Source: Candidatus Rifleibacteriota bacterium (GTDB lineage: Bacteria; Muiribacteriota; Ozemobacteria; Ozemobacterales; Ozemobacteraceae). Taken from it: 40,393 bases of DNA. Location of the stretch: NCBI GenBank assembly GCA_012517355.1, contig JAAYVD010000033.1, positions 1-40,393 of the forward strand, given 5' to 3'. The notes beneath the pieces are model-generated. The model had not been told where the DNA came from. It worked only from the letters and a program-made list of their open reading frames with translations, and made no database searches. Positions within the stretch are counted from its first letter, which is position 1, and every line of letters begins with the position of its first letter. Positions 30,401 to 37,487 of this stretch are shown in pieces. Position numbers and translations under genes: made by a program.

Positions 30401-33261
30401 TGGGCCTCGGTGACGAACGCCTTGCCGTCCCGCTTGCGGAAGAACCGCCAGGAAACGTAGTGGCGGAGCGCCTTTTCGGTCAGGGCGGGGGGGGCCTTCC
30501 GTCGCAGGATCTCCAGCACCAGCTTGACCGCCTGGCCGGCGTCGGGCTTGAGGCGGGCGGCCTCCCGCTGGTGGGCTTCGTACAGGGTCTCGACATCGAG
30601 CTGCCGGATCTCCTCGTCGGTCAGGGGCCGGTCGGTCGGCAGGGGGCCGGCCGGCCCGCCGGCGCGGCGGGCCGGGCCGGTCGGCAGGGGAAGCCCCGCC
30701 GCGCCGGAGGCGGCCGCCTCGAGGGCGGCCCGTTCCCGCTGCAGGGCCCGTTCCTCGGCGCGGGCGGCCAGCCAGGCATCAGGGCCGGCCGCCTTCTCGG
30801 CCTCCTCGATCAGGGGGCGGATCTTCTCGCCCAGCTCCGGGGACAGGCGCAGGGCCCGCCGGAAGGCCCGGACGGCGTGGACGGGCTGATGGAAGACGGC
30901 GTAGATCTCGCCGAGCGTCTTGCTGGCCTTGGCCTGGTGCCGGCTGCGAGGGAACCGCCGCAGGAACGCGGCGAGGGTGGTCATGGCCTTTTCCCCCTCG
31001 CCGGCCGCGGCATACAGGCGGCCCAGCCGGTAGGTCGGGGTGTCCAGCATCGGGTTGATCGGCGAGGTCAGCGAGGCGGCCGCCTCGTAGGCGGCGATGG
31101 CGTCGGGCACCGACTTCTCGACCCGGTAGGCGATGTTGCCCAGGGTCAGCAGGCAGGCCAGGCGGGCGGCCCCCGACGCGGTTTCGGCCAGCCGCTGGAA
31201 GACGGCCTTCCCCTTCGCCGGCCAGTCGCGGTAGAGCTGGGCACCGATGCGGTAGGTGAGGGCCCAGCGGGTCTCGTCGGGCAGGTCCTCGGTCCCCTCG
31301 ATCTCCTTGGCGAAGGCTTCCAGCGGGGCCGCGCTGCTGGCCAAACTCAGAACGGGAACGAGGTTTTCCAGCAGGTCGAGCCGGTCGCGGTCGCCGGCGG
31401 TCGGCAGGCGCTTGCGGATCGCCTCTTCCCGCAACCGGAACCCCAGGTCGCGCCATTGGCGCTTGAATGCGAGATACCCCTCGTCGGAAGGCAGGCTGTG
31501 GTCGAGGAACTCCTTCAGCCACCCGAGGGCCTTGGTCGTCTCGCCCTGCCCGAGATGGCGCTCGAACAGGTTCTTGCGGAACTCCTGGGACTCCTTGTGG
31601 TCGGGATACTTGGCGATGAACGCCTCCATCCGGGCGATGGCCGTGTTCTCGTCGCCGAGGTCCTCACGGTAGATGCGCACCGCGTCGCGCATGCCCTGCA
31701 TCGCCCAGTAGCTGTCGGGGTAGGCCGCCGACAGATCCTCGAAGATCTTCAGGGCCCCCATCGGATCCTTGCGGTGCAGCAACAGCAGGTTGCCGATCCG
31801 GTACCGCACCTCGTCGATGCGGCCCCAGTCGTAGAGATTGTCCAGCTTCCAGCCCGATTTGCGGGGGGTGCCCTCGATCAGGTAATGGTGGTAGCGTTCC
31901 AGGGCGCGGTCGTATTCCTTCAGGTCGTCGTCGCAGATCAGGGCCGCCCGGAACCTCGCCTCGCGGGCCAGATGGTGGGTGGGAAAGCTGGCCACGAACG
32001 AGTCATACAGCCGCAGCGCGGTGACCGGGTCGCGGCCGCGGTAGGTCTCGTAGGCCTGCTCGAAGGCCATCTGGGCGGCCGAGATCTTCGGCTCGGTGCG
32101 GGCCAGGGCGGTGACCAGCCAGGGGTCGGGGGCGGCGCTGCGGCGGGCGTGCAGCAGTTCGATGGCCTTCTGGTAGGCGGCGCGGGCCCGGTCGGGGTCC
32201 TGCAGGCGGTACTCGGCGAAGTAGCCGGCCATCTTGTGGGCGAGCACGCCCCAGGCCCGGGCCTCATCCTCCTCGGCGGTGCGCTTCTCCAGGGAGATGG
32301 AAGGGGTGGCGGCCAGGTGGGGTGGGGTGCTGGCGAGCACCTCGAGCACCTCGATGGCGGCGAGATGGTCGTTCAGGCGCGTGGAGAGCAGATCGGCGGT
32401 CAGGAGGGTGGCGGCCCGGAAGGCGTCGAGGTCGCGGGTGCGGTCGAGGAAGGTGCGGTAGCAGGCCAGCGCCTCGCGCGGGTCGCCGGGAGGCTGGGCC
32501 AGGTGGAGGATGGTGGCCCGGACGAACCCGGCCTCGATGGCCGAGGTGCTGGACGCGGTGTCGGGGATCCGTGCGAGGTGGGCGAGGGCGTCGCGTGGCC
32601 GCGACAGGTCGTAGCAATAGAGGAGGGCCAGGTGCAGGTTGCCCTCCTGGGCCGCCTCGGGCTCGGGGAACCGGGAGACCGCCTCCCAGGCTTCCAGGCC
32701 CTTCATGCCGATCTCCAGGTCGTAGCCCCGCTCGAACCCCATCAGGTAGGGCAGTTCCTCGAGCTCGTTCAGGTCGGGGAAGGCCTGGTAGTAACGCTGG
32801 AAGGCCTTGATCAGGTCGGGAAAGCGGGTCAGACCGCGTCCCAGCAGCCGCGCCCGTTCGATTCGCGCCCGCACGACCTGGTCCCGGTCGGGATTCCAGG
32901 ACAGCAGGCGGTCGAGTTCCTTCAGGGCCAGATCCTCCTGCTTCTGGGCGGTCAGGATCTCGGCCAGCAGCAACTGGGCCTCGCCCTTGACCCGCGGGGC
33001 CACCGTGTCGGCCCGCACCACCCGGCGCAGGAACTCCATCGCCTGGTCGGGCTGCCCGAGGTCGTGGTAGTGCCGCGACAGGAACAGCCACCCCTCGCCC
33101 GGCTTCCGATCGGCGTTCTCGCGGACGTAGCGGAGGACCTCCTCGCGCAGCACCTGATTCTGTTCCTCGGGAAGGAAGGCCGGGGCGGTGGCCACCTTCG
33201 CCTTCGGCCGCGCCTCGACCAGCCCGGGGAGCAGCCCAAGCAAGAGCACCACCACCGCCAA
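27496..33261 (-). CDS. Giant exported TPR protein
   Basis: About 1,921 residues, almost entirely tetratricopeptide-like repeats (for example AIAQYEAYLRTNPTQSRSRDLMIKIADLYEQ, and the final RNYTKARENYERLLNQYPNSPLQNQVREALLRISGK). Such proteins act as large envelope scaffolds. A hydrophobic segment (LAVVVLLLGLLPGLVEARP) is a signal peptide. The start is uncertain: TTG 33261 (AAGGGGG about 14 bases upstream) or GTG 33255/33252/33249 give a normal signal peptide, while ATG 33396 or 33534 would put 81-bp repeat sequence in front of it. I use 33261. No catalytic domain is seen. Promoter at 33556-33584; HEAT and perhaps OPT genes follow. Confidence 0.85.
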   Translation of the reverse strand: MAVVVLLLGLLPGLVEARPKAKVATAPAFLPEEQNQVLREEVLRYVRENADRKPGEGWLFLSRHYHDLGQPDQAMEFLRRVVRADTVAPRVKGEAQLLLAEILTAQKQEDLALKELDRLLSWNPDRDQVVRARIERARLLGRGLTRFPDLIKAFQRYYQAFPDLNELEELPYLMGFERGYDLEIGMKGLEAWEAVSRFPEPEAAQEGNLHLALLYCYDLSRPRDALAHLARIPDTASSTSAIEAGFVRATILHLAQPPGDPREALACYRTFLDRTRDLDAFRAATLLTADLLSTRLNDHLAAIEVLEVLASTPPHLAATPSISLEKRTAEEDEARAWGVLAHKMAGYFAEYRLQDPDRARAAYQKAIELLHARRSAAPDPWLVTALARTEPKISAAQMAFEQAYETYRGRDPVTALRLYDSFVASFPTHHLAREARFRAALICDDDLKEYDRALERYHHYLIEGTPRKSGWKLDNLYDWGRIDEVRYRIGNLLLLHRKDPMGALKIFEDLSAAYPDSYWAMQGMRDAVRIYREDLGDENTAIARMEAFIAKYPDHKESQEFRKNLFERHLGQGETTKALGWLKEFLDHSLPSDEGYLAFKRQWRDLGFRLREEAIRKRLPTAGDRDRLDLLENLVPVLSLASSAAPLEAFAKEIEGTEDLPDETRWALTYRIGAQLYRDWPAKGKAVFQRLAETASGAARLACLLTLGNIAYRVEKSVPDAIAAYEAAASLTSPINPMLDTPTYRLGRLYAAAGEGEKAMTTLAAFLRRFPRSRHQAKASKTLGEIYAVFHQPVHAVRAFRRALRLSPELGEKIRPLIEEAEKAAGPDAWLAARAEERALQRERAALEAAASGAAGLPLPTGPARRAGGPAGPLPTDRPLTDEEIRQLDVETLYEAHQREAARLKPDAGQAVKLVLEILRRKAPPALTEKALRHYVSWRFFRKRDGKAFVTEAQELLTTHNYAAPLADLLFRMAQARDHFLKDYEEANKAYFEYLSFFPNGRYAQAARERIPQVYEAAGDGKNALRFYDKVIDDPALPGPARVEASLRKAKMQEKDQRKNEAVQTLEAALAFDSLRQPEIYLRLEKLTGRFDYVARALQAAGEERFRFQALQRLVKKAEKDLDFDAAADLVEKHGGGFQEPEAQVWIEKKRGDLAKRGTIAEIEQQIEQFPEEPDTPARLFRLATMVEGAEHTKYRSQDLFYEITLVYPHSEFFRESKIRAENTRAIRSLEELDTMLKKGVKPEEGEEILLERGRLYQEALQDTTHATENYEATVALGPTARHRGEALLKLGELALARDQAADKALSLWEQGLSATQDPELREQLTRRINSLRRFREKLLFSEHRADHDEGTQELFRVWRLEGDRAFALSMVDEALGKLENRPQTARLLYWRGRLLEETGKPDEALAAYEKALRSLYHPGCRKDMLLYRMARLHRAAGRKAEAIQTFAALANRYPRSLLSRSALYALYLDDLAAERFTAAHLRLNQLLQFHALAPVHRQKIVAWERDLTARMNIHEMERLRRYSRTGASDFPYFVGKVMENDLRDHDRAIAQYEAYLRTNPTQSRSRDLMIKIADLYEQKKDWVKAVGYLDALLRTLTPAPQNLDLILRIGNLVEDRLANPDLADLFWNSIADEYKQVPAVRTFARAKLRALKAKRLVKAAKPRAGRKLKREYTDEDQDILDALAAIRKRQIDELQDYPRAEREMVELWDESLGSVATLDIMKELVTICDDLLMDPQKGAEYMQRWLDENPDDPELPTVTMQLYEAYMTKLQDGQKALALLETFVRNNPTSPMADEANLKIGKANEQLIRNFDEARRVYQRIIDTKRNDPLIHEAYFRMGFVLREGFADYAGAVAIWEEMNNLFYQNSFAADAQFAIAYTYEVYQRNYTKARENYERLLNQYPNSPLQNQVREALLRISGK

Positions 33262-33299
33262 GGCTTGGCAGACGGCCCCCTTGCCCCGCCCGCAATGGA

Positions 33300-33442
33300 C
33301 ATGGCGCGCCGCTCTCCATGGCGGTACAGGGTTATGGCCGACTTCGTGTGGGTCGACCCCCTTGCGATGCGCGAAACGAGCGTTTGGCGACGCCATCCGT
33401 GGCGGCAAAGGGGTATTGCCGACATCATGTCGGTCGGCACCG
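33300..33442 (-). repeat. 81-bp leader repeats (locus 2)
   Basis: One full unit (about 33363-33442) and a second, shortened or diverged below about 33300. The 81-base period is exact between GACTTCGTG (33340) and GACATCATG (33421). CGAAACGAGCGTTT and GTGGCGGCAAAGGGG match locus 1. Minus-strand reading gives DRHDVGNTPLPPRM and DPHEVGHNPVPPW, the same frame relative to the repeat as at locus 1, and again in frame with the downstream gene. Confidence 0.85.
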
Positions 33443-33555
33443 CCTGCCGGCCGGGGAGCGGGGCCAGGCGGGCGGTTTGGACGGGCCAGGCGACAGGGAC
33501 AGGCGGTCATGGGCGACAGGTTCTCCTCCGCCATGGTTCCGGGCGGATGGAGAGG

Positions 33556-33584
33556 ATGATACCAGAAGGTCTCCCCGCGGACAA
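33556..33584 (-). promoter_or_regulatory. Sigma-70-like promoter for the giant TPR gene
   Basis: Minus strand: TTGTCC (33584-33579), 17-base spacer, TATCAT (33561-33556). Transcription from here would put the 81-bp repeats in the leader if translation begins at or near 33261. Confidence 0.5.
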
Positions 33585-33614
33585 ACCTGGGGGCGGGTCA
33601 GCCGCCCCGGCGGC

Positions 33615-34238
33615 TCATTCCTTCCAGCCGAGCAGCTGGAACGCCTCGTCGATGCGGTCGACGGTGGTTCCGACGCTCATCGAGTCGAGGGCGGCGGCCT
33701 TGTTGATGTAGGTCTGGGCCAGGTCCATCTCGCCGGACAGGGCGTAGGCGAGGGCGGCGAGGGAATGGACCTTGGCGGCGCTGAGCGCGAGCCCGGTGTG
33801 GGTCGAGGTGAACTTCTCGGGGGGCATGTTGCCGAGGATCTCGGCGGCGCGCTTGTAGTCCTCGGTCGTCTGGTGGCGCCAGAGCAGGGCCCCGGCCAGG
33901 CCGACCTTGGCTTCCTTGTCGGCGGGGCTGGAGGTCGCCGCCACCTCGAAATACGGGATCGACTGGTTGACCTTGCCGTCCTTGGCGTAGGCCCAGCCCA
34001 GGGCGTTGTGGACGGCGATGCGCTGGGCGTCGGTCATGGTCTGGCCGAGGGCCTGCTGCAGGGTGGACTGGGCGGAGTTGTAGTTGCCGATGTCGATGGC
34101 GGCCCAGGCGTCGTTGATCAATTGCTCGGTGACGATCACGTCGCTGGTGCCGCCACCACCCCCGCCACCGCCGCAGTTCTGGATCATGGGGAAGCAGATC
34201 AGGGCCACCGCCAGGATGAAGAGTTTGCCTTTGTTCAT
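33615..34238 (-). CDS. TPR lipoprotein with polyglycine tether
   Basis: 207 residues. A hydrophobic signal (MNKGKLFILAVALICFPMIQ) ends in an atypical lipobox, IQN-Cys22, followed by eight glycines, a flexible tether common on surface lipoproteins. The rest is TPR-like (YNSAQSTLQQALGQTMTDAQRIAVHNALGWAYAKDGKVNQSIPYFEVAA and similar). It starts 23 bases after the metalloprotease gene with GAGGAGACTCCC as ribosome site, so they share a transcript; it may help the protease assemble or localise (inference). Confidence 0.87.
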   Translation of the reverse strand: MNKGKLFILAVALICFPMIQNCGGGGGGGGTSDVIVTEQLINDAWAAIDIGNYNSAQSTLQQALGQTMTDAQRIAVHNALGWAYAKDGKVNQSIPYFEVAATSSPADKEAKVGLAGALLWRHQTTEDYKRAAEILGNMPPEKFTSTHTGLALSAAKVHSLAALAYALSGEMDLAQTYINKAAALDSMSVGTTVDRIDEAFQLLGWKE

Positions 34239-34261
34239 GGGAGTCTCCTCGGAGCGGGCCA

Positions 34262-37200
34262 TCAGCGCAGCACGGCGAGCTTCCGCCGTTCCTTGATCCG
34301 GCCGGCGGCCGAATCGGCCTCGACCGTCACGTAGTAGACGCCGTTGGCGACATTCTTCCCGCCGCCACTGGACAGGGGCCAGCGGGCCTCGTAGACGCCG
34401 CTGCCCTTGTGGGTCAGGGTGGTGCCGAACACCTCGTCCCCCGCGGCGTCCTTGATGGTGGCCTCGACCGCCAGGGTGGTGGCATCCACCCCGGTGAAGG
34501 CGGCCCGGATCATCGCGAACTCGCGGGCGGGATTGGGCCAGGTGACGATCTGGGCGACGCCGAACGACCCGGCGACCTGGGCGCTGAGGCGGGCCACGGC
34601 CGTGTTGCCGAGGCGGTCGGCCGCGGCGACGGTCAGGGTGTAGCGGCCGTCGAGCAGGCCGGCGGTCTCGATGTCGAGGCGGCCGGCGGCCGCGTTCCAG
34701 GTGAAGGGAAGGGGTTCCTGGCCGTAGGTGACCTTGAGCGAGTCGGGATCGAGGCCCGAGCCCGATTCGACCACCTTGAGGGAGACCCGTCCGGGGACCG
34801 CCGGCTCGGGCACCGTGGCGAAGACGGGGGCCTGGGTGTCCATGGCGGCGAACAGGCTGCCCGAGACTTCGAGGGGGGCCTGCACCTTGCCGTCGGCCAG
34901 GCTGGCGCGGCCCAGGAAGGTGGCGCCGTCGGCGGTTTCGGCGAACAGGCCCAGGCGGGCGGCATCGACGGCGAGGGGGCCCTTGACCGGCAGGCGGAGG
35001 TTGGCGGGGACGTCCAGGCGGGTGACCGGCAGGGCGACGTCGACCGTCGGGGTGACCCGCTGCAGGCCGGGCAGCGAGGACTGGCCGGAGGATTCGGCCA
35101 TGACGACCAGGCCGCCGGTGCGGAGGGCGCCGGCCGGCAGGTCGAGGGCGGCGAAGTTGGCGGTCAGCAGTCCCTGGCTCTTGGGCGGGTAGTAGACCGC
35201 GGTGAACTTCAGGGTGTTGGTCAGGAGGGTGCCGTTGCTGTTGGTGCCGGCGGCCTCGATGACCCCTTCGCCGGAGATGTCGAGGGCGTAGTTGGTGATG
35301 TAGGTGCTGTCGTTGACCGGGGTCATGGTCAGGTAGCCCTGTTCGCCGTTGTAGGTCATCTGGAGGCGCGGGGTCGAGCTGAACTTGTCGTTGGTGCGGA
35401 CGATGATGTGGAGGTTGTTCTCGTAGATCGGGTTGGGGAAGATGGCCACCTTGAGGTCGGAGAAGGTGGCCGAGAACACGTAGTTCATCAGTTCGTAGTT
35501 GGCCAGGGCGGTCACCATCGGGATCAGGATCAGGTTCTCGTAGGTGTTGCCGGTGCCGTAGTTCTTGATGATCAGGTTCCCTGCCTGTTTCTCGTTGAGG
35601 TAGATGTACTCGACCGAGGGGTCGACCTGGGGCCCGCGCTTGATGACCGCCGCCTTGAACTGGCCGCGGTCGTCGCCGTCGAACCCGAGGTTGAGATTGC
35701 CCGAGTTGCCCGAGATCTGGATGTAGTCGGCCGCCCAGTTGTTCACGCTGGAACTGCGAACGGCCCCCTTCGGCTGGAGCACCACCTGCTCGGTCAGCTT
35801 GATCGGCAGGCTCTGGTTGACGCCGAGATTGTTGGTCACGTCGGTGTCGTTGTCGACCGCGTAGCCCCATTTGCCGTCGTTGAGGGGGCTGCCGTCGATC
35901 TTCTTCGTCTTGTCGAGGAAGTTGGCGATCGCCCAGTCGGCGAAGACGTCGACCATCGTCGTATTGAAGCCCTTCAAGGAATCGTTGACCGACTCGACCC
36001 CGGCCTTCTTGTTGCTGAACAGGGTGCGCATGAAGGTGGCACCGGTCGTGCCGCCGAATTTTTCCATCAGGTAGAACATGAACAGATACGAGGCCCCGTA
36101 GTTGGCGAAGGGGTCGTTGCCCAACCAGACGCTGATGCGCGGCTCGACCAGGATGGTGTCGGGCTGCTTGATGAACTCGTCGAGGTTGCTGGTGTGGGTC
36201 TTGTTGTACAGATACTGTCCGTATTGGGTGAAACCCTCTTCCAGCCAACGTTCCTCTTCGACGAGCTCCCCGTTGACCACCGAGGTGCCCTCGTTGAAAT
36301 GGATCATGTGGACGAACTCGTGGGCGGTGGTGCCGTAGCCCTGTTTGGGGTTCAGCAGCATGGTGGGGAACAGGTCGATGTAGAGCAGTTCCTTCTCGTT
36401 GCTGTAGGGGTTCTGCGACCGGGAATACTGGTTGCCGGCCCAGAAGTAGCCCCGGTAGCTGCCGACCCCGTCGCGGATGTCGTCGAGCAGGATGAAGATC
36501 TTGGCGTCGGCGTCGACGTCGGGCTCGTTGCCGAAGTATTCCCGCATCTTGGGGTAGATCACGCCGTCGAACTCGTCGGCGATCTCCTTGAGCTTGAGCC
36601 GGGCCAGGTTCTTGTCGGTGCCGAAGACGTAGCGGGGATCGAGGGTCTTGGCCCCGGTTGCGGGTGCGTAGTAGTAGATGTCCCCGCCCCAGCCGACGGT
36701 ATCGGGCCAGACCAAACCCCAGGAGCTCTGGGGGGCGGGGGTGGCCTCCTCGGTGCTGGAGATGCCGCGCGGGAGGGTGGGCCAGAACATCATGGGAACG
36801 AAGATGTAGCAGTGGCTTCCGATGTAGCGCAGAACCGCCTTGGGATAGTGGCCGTTCTTGTCCAGGTCGTAGAATTCCCCGGCCCAGTCGTTGCCGAAGT
36901 TCGAACGGCCGTCGTCGGTGGAGGTGTTGCCGCCCGTGCCCGGCCACTCGCCACCGTCGTGCAGAAGGTCGTTGAGACCGGGCCCGTTGAAGGTGAAGAC
37001 CGGGAGTTCGGCCTGGTCGACGTCGGCCGCGGTATAGTTGCGGCTGCCGACCAGGGGGCGGACACTGCCCCGCATCGCCTTGATGTCGACCGCCTGACCG
37101 TTGATCTTGAAGGGGGGAAGATTCCGGTTCAGGAGCATGCTGAGACAGGCTTCGCCGCCCTGCTTGCGGGCCTGCTGGGCCTGGGCGACGGCGGTGGCGC

Positions 37201-37315
37201 GGATGCTGGACGACAGCGGGAAACCACCACCCGATGCCGCCGGCAGGAGGAAGTGCGTCAGGAGCAGGACGGTCAGCACCGCCCGCCCGAGGACCCTGTG
37301 GTCTGCCAGTTTCAT
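34262..37315 (-). CDS. Large secreted zinc metalloprotease, FlgD-Ig-like C-terminus
   Basis: 1,017 residues. Signal peptide about 1-30. The zincin motif HEFVH is at 332-336 (TTAHEFVHMIHF), with a downstream Glu in RWLEEGFTQYGQYL (about 356-369), the layout of hyicolysin (M30) and M6-like secreted proteases. The middle (about 500-750) is beta-rich. The end (WPNPAREFAMIRAAF..., GVYEARWPLSSGGGKNVANGVYYVTVEA, KLAVLR) looks like the FlgD Ig-like domain that terminates many surface proteins of Gram-negative phyla and may act in sorting. ATG 37315 has AAGGGG upstream; the in-frame 37351 start is less likely. It is first of a two-gene operon with the TPR lipoprotein. Confidence 0.88.
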   Translation of the reverse strand: MKLADHRVLGRAVLTVLLLTHFLLPAASGGGFPLSSSIRATAVAQAQQARKQGGEACLSMLLNRNLPPFKINGQAVDIKAMRGSVRPLVGSRNYTAADVDQAELPVFTFNGPGLNDLLHDGGEWPGTGGNTSTDDGRSNFGNDWAGEFYDLDKNGHYPKAVLRYIGSHCYIFVPMMFWPTLPRGISSTEEATPAPQSSWGLVWPDTVGWGGDIYYYAPATGAKTLDPRYVFGTDKNLARLKLKEIADEFDGVIYPKMREYFGNEPDVDADAKIFILLDDIRDGVGSYRGYFWAGNQYSRSQNPYSNEKELLYIDLFPTMLLNPKQGYGTTAHEFVHMIHFNEGTSVVNGELVEEERWLEEGFTQYGQYLYNKTHTSNLDEFIKQPDTILVEPRISVWLGNDPFANYGASYLFMFYLMEKFGGTTGATFMRTLFSNKKAGVESVNDSLKGFNTTMVDVFADWAIANFLDKTKKIDGSPLNDGKWGYAVDNDTDVTNNLGVNQSLPIKLTEQVVLQPKGAVRSSSVNNWAADYIQISGNSGNLNLGFDGDDRGQFKAAVIKRGPQVDPSVEYIYLNEKQAGNLIIKNYGTGNTYENLILIPMVTALANYELMNYVFSATFSDLKVAIFPNPIYENNLHIIVRTNDKFSSTPRLQMTYNGEQGYLTMTPVNDSTYITNYALDISGEGVIEAAGTNSNGTLLTNTLKFTAVYYPPKSQGLLTANFAALDLPAGALRTGGLVVMAESSGQSSLPGLQRVTPTVDVALPVTRLDVPANLRLPVKGPLAVDAARLGLFAETADGATFLGRASLADGKVQAPLEVSGSLFAAMDTQAPVFATVPEPAVPGRVSLKVVESGSGLDPDSLKVTYGQEPLPFTWNAAAGRLDIETAGLLDGRYTLTVAAADRLGNTAVARLSAQVAGSFGVAQIVTWPNPAREFAMIRAAFTGVDATTLAVEATIKDAAGDEVFGTTLTHKGSGVYEARWPLSSGGGKNVANGVYYVTVEADSAAGRIKERRKLAVLR

Positions 37316-37425
37316 GTGAACCCCTTCCAGATGTGGCCGAACGGAAGTCAAAAGCTATCCCGGAACAATATCGGCATCCCGCGGCGGATTTCGTAGACCG
37401 CCGTCCCTTCTCCCCGGGGGTACCC

Positions 37426-37455
37426 TTGTGGGGGCCGGGAGGCGGTTGTTATAAT
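37426..37455 (+). promoter_or_regulatory. Sigma-70 promoter for the HEVGH protein gene
   Basis: TTGTGG (37426-37431), 18-base spacer, perfect TATAAT (37450-37455). The leader would be about 25 nt, ending in CCGGAGGCTTTCC before ATG 37488. Confidence 0.6.
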
Positions 37456-37487
37456 TGAGGAAAATCGGTCCCTGCCGGAGGCTTTCC

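Larger units (their letters stand above)
33262..33614. other. Leader/intergenic region of the giant TPR gene
   Basis: It contains, reading the minus strand downward, the promoter (33584-33556), ATG 33534 (an alternative start), and the 81-bp repeats (33442-33300). Near the upper edge is a small hairpin AGCCGCC-CC-GGCGGCT (33600-33615) immediately after the stop of the TPR lipoprotein gene, a possible terminator. Nothing else is supported. Confidence 0.55.

Noticed and set aside
27361-33711. 2,116-codon open frame antisense to the giant TPR gene
   Set aside because: It mirrors the real TPR codons in the opposite strand. Its translation is Leu/Gln/Gly/Val-rich with no domain, as expected for a shadow in GC-rich DNA.
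34409-37396. 995-codon open frame antisense to the metalloprotease
   Set aside because: Shadow frame; the opposite strand has a signal peptide, HEFVH motif and recognisable C-terminal domain.
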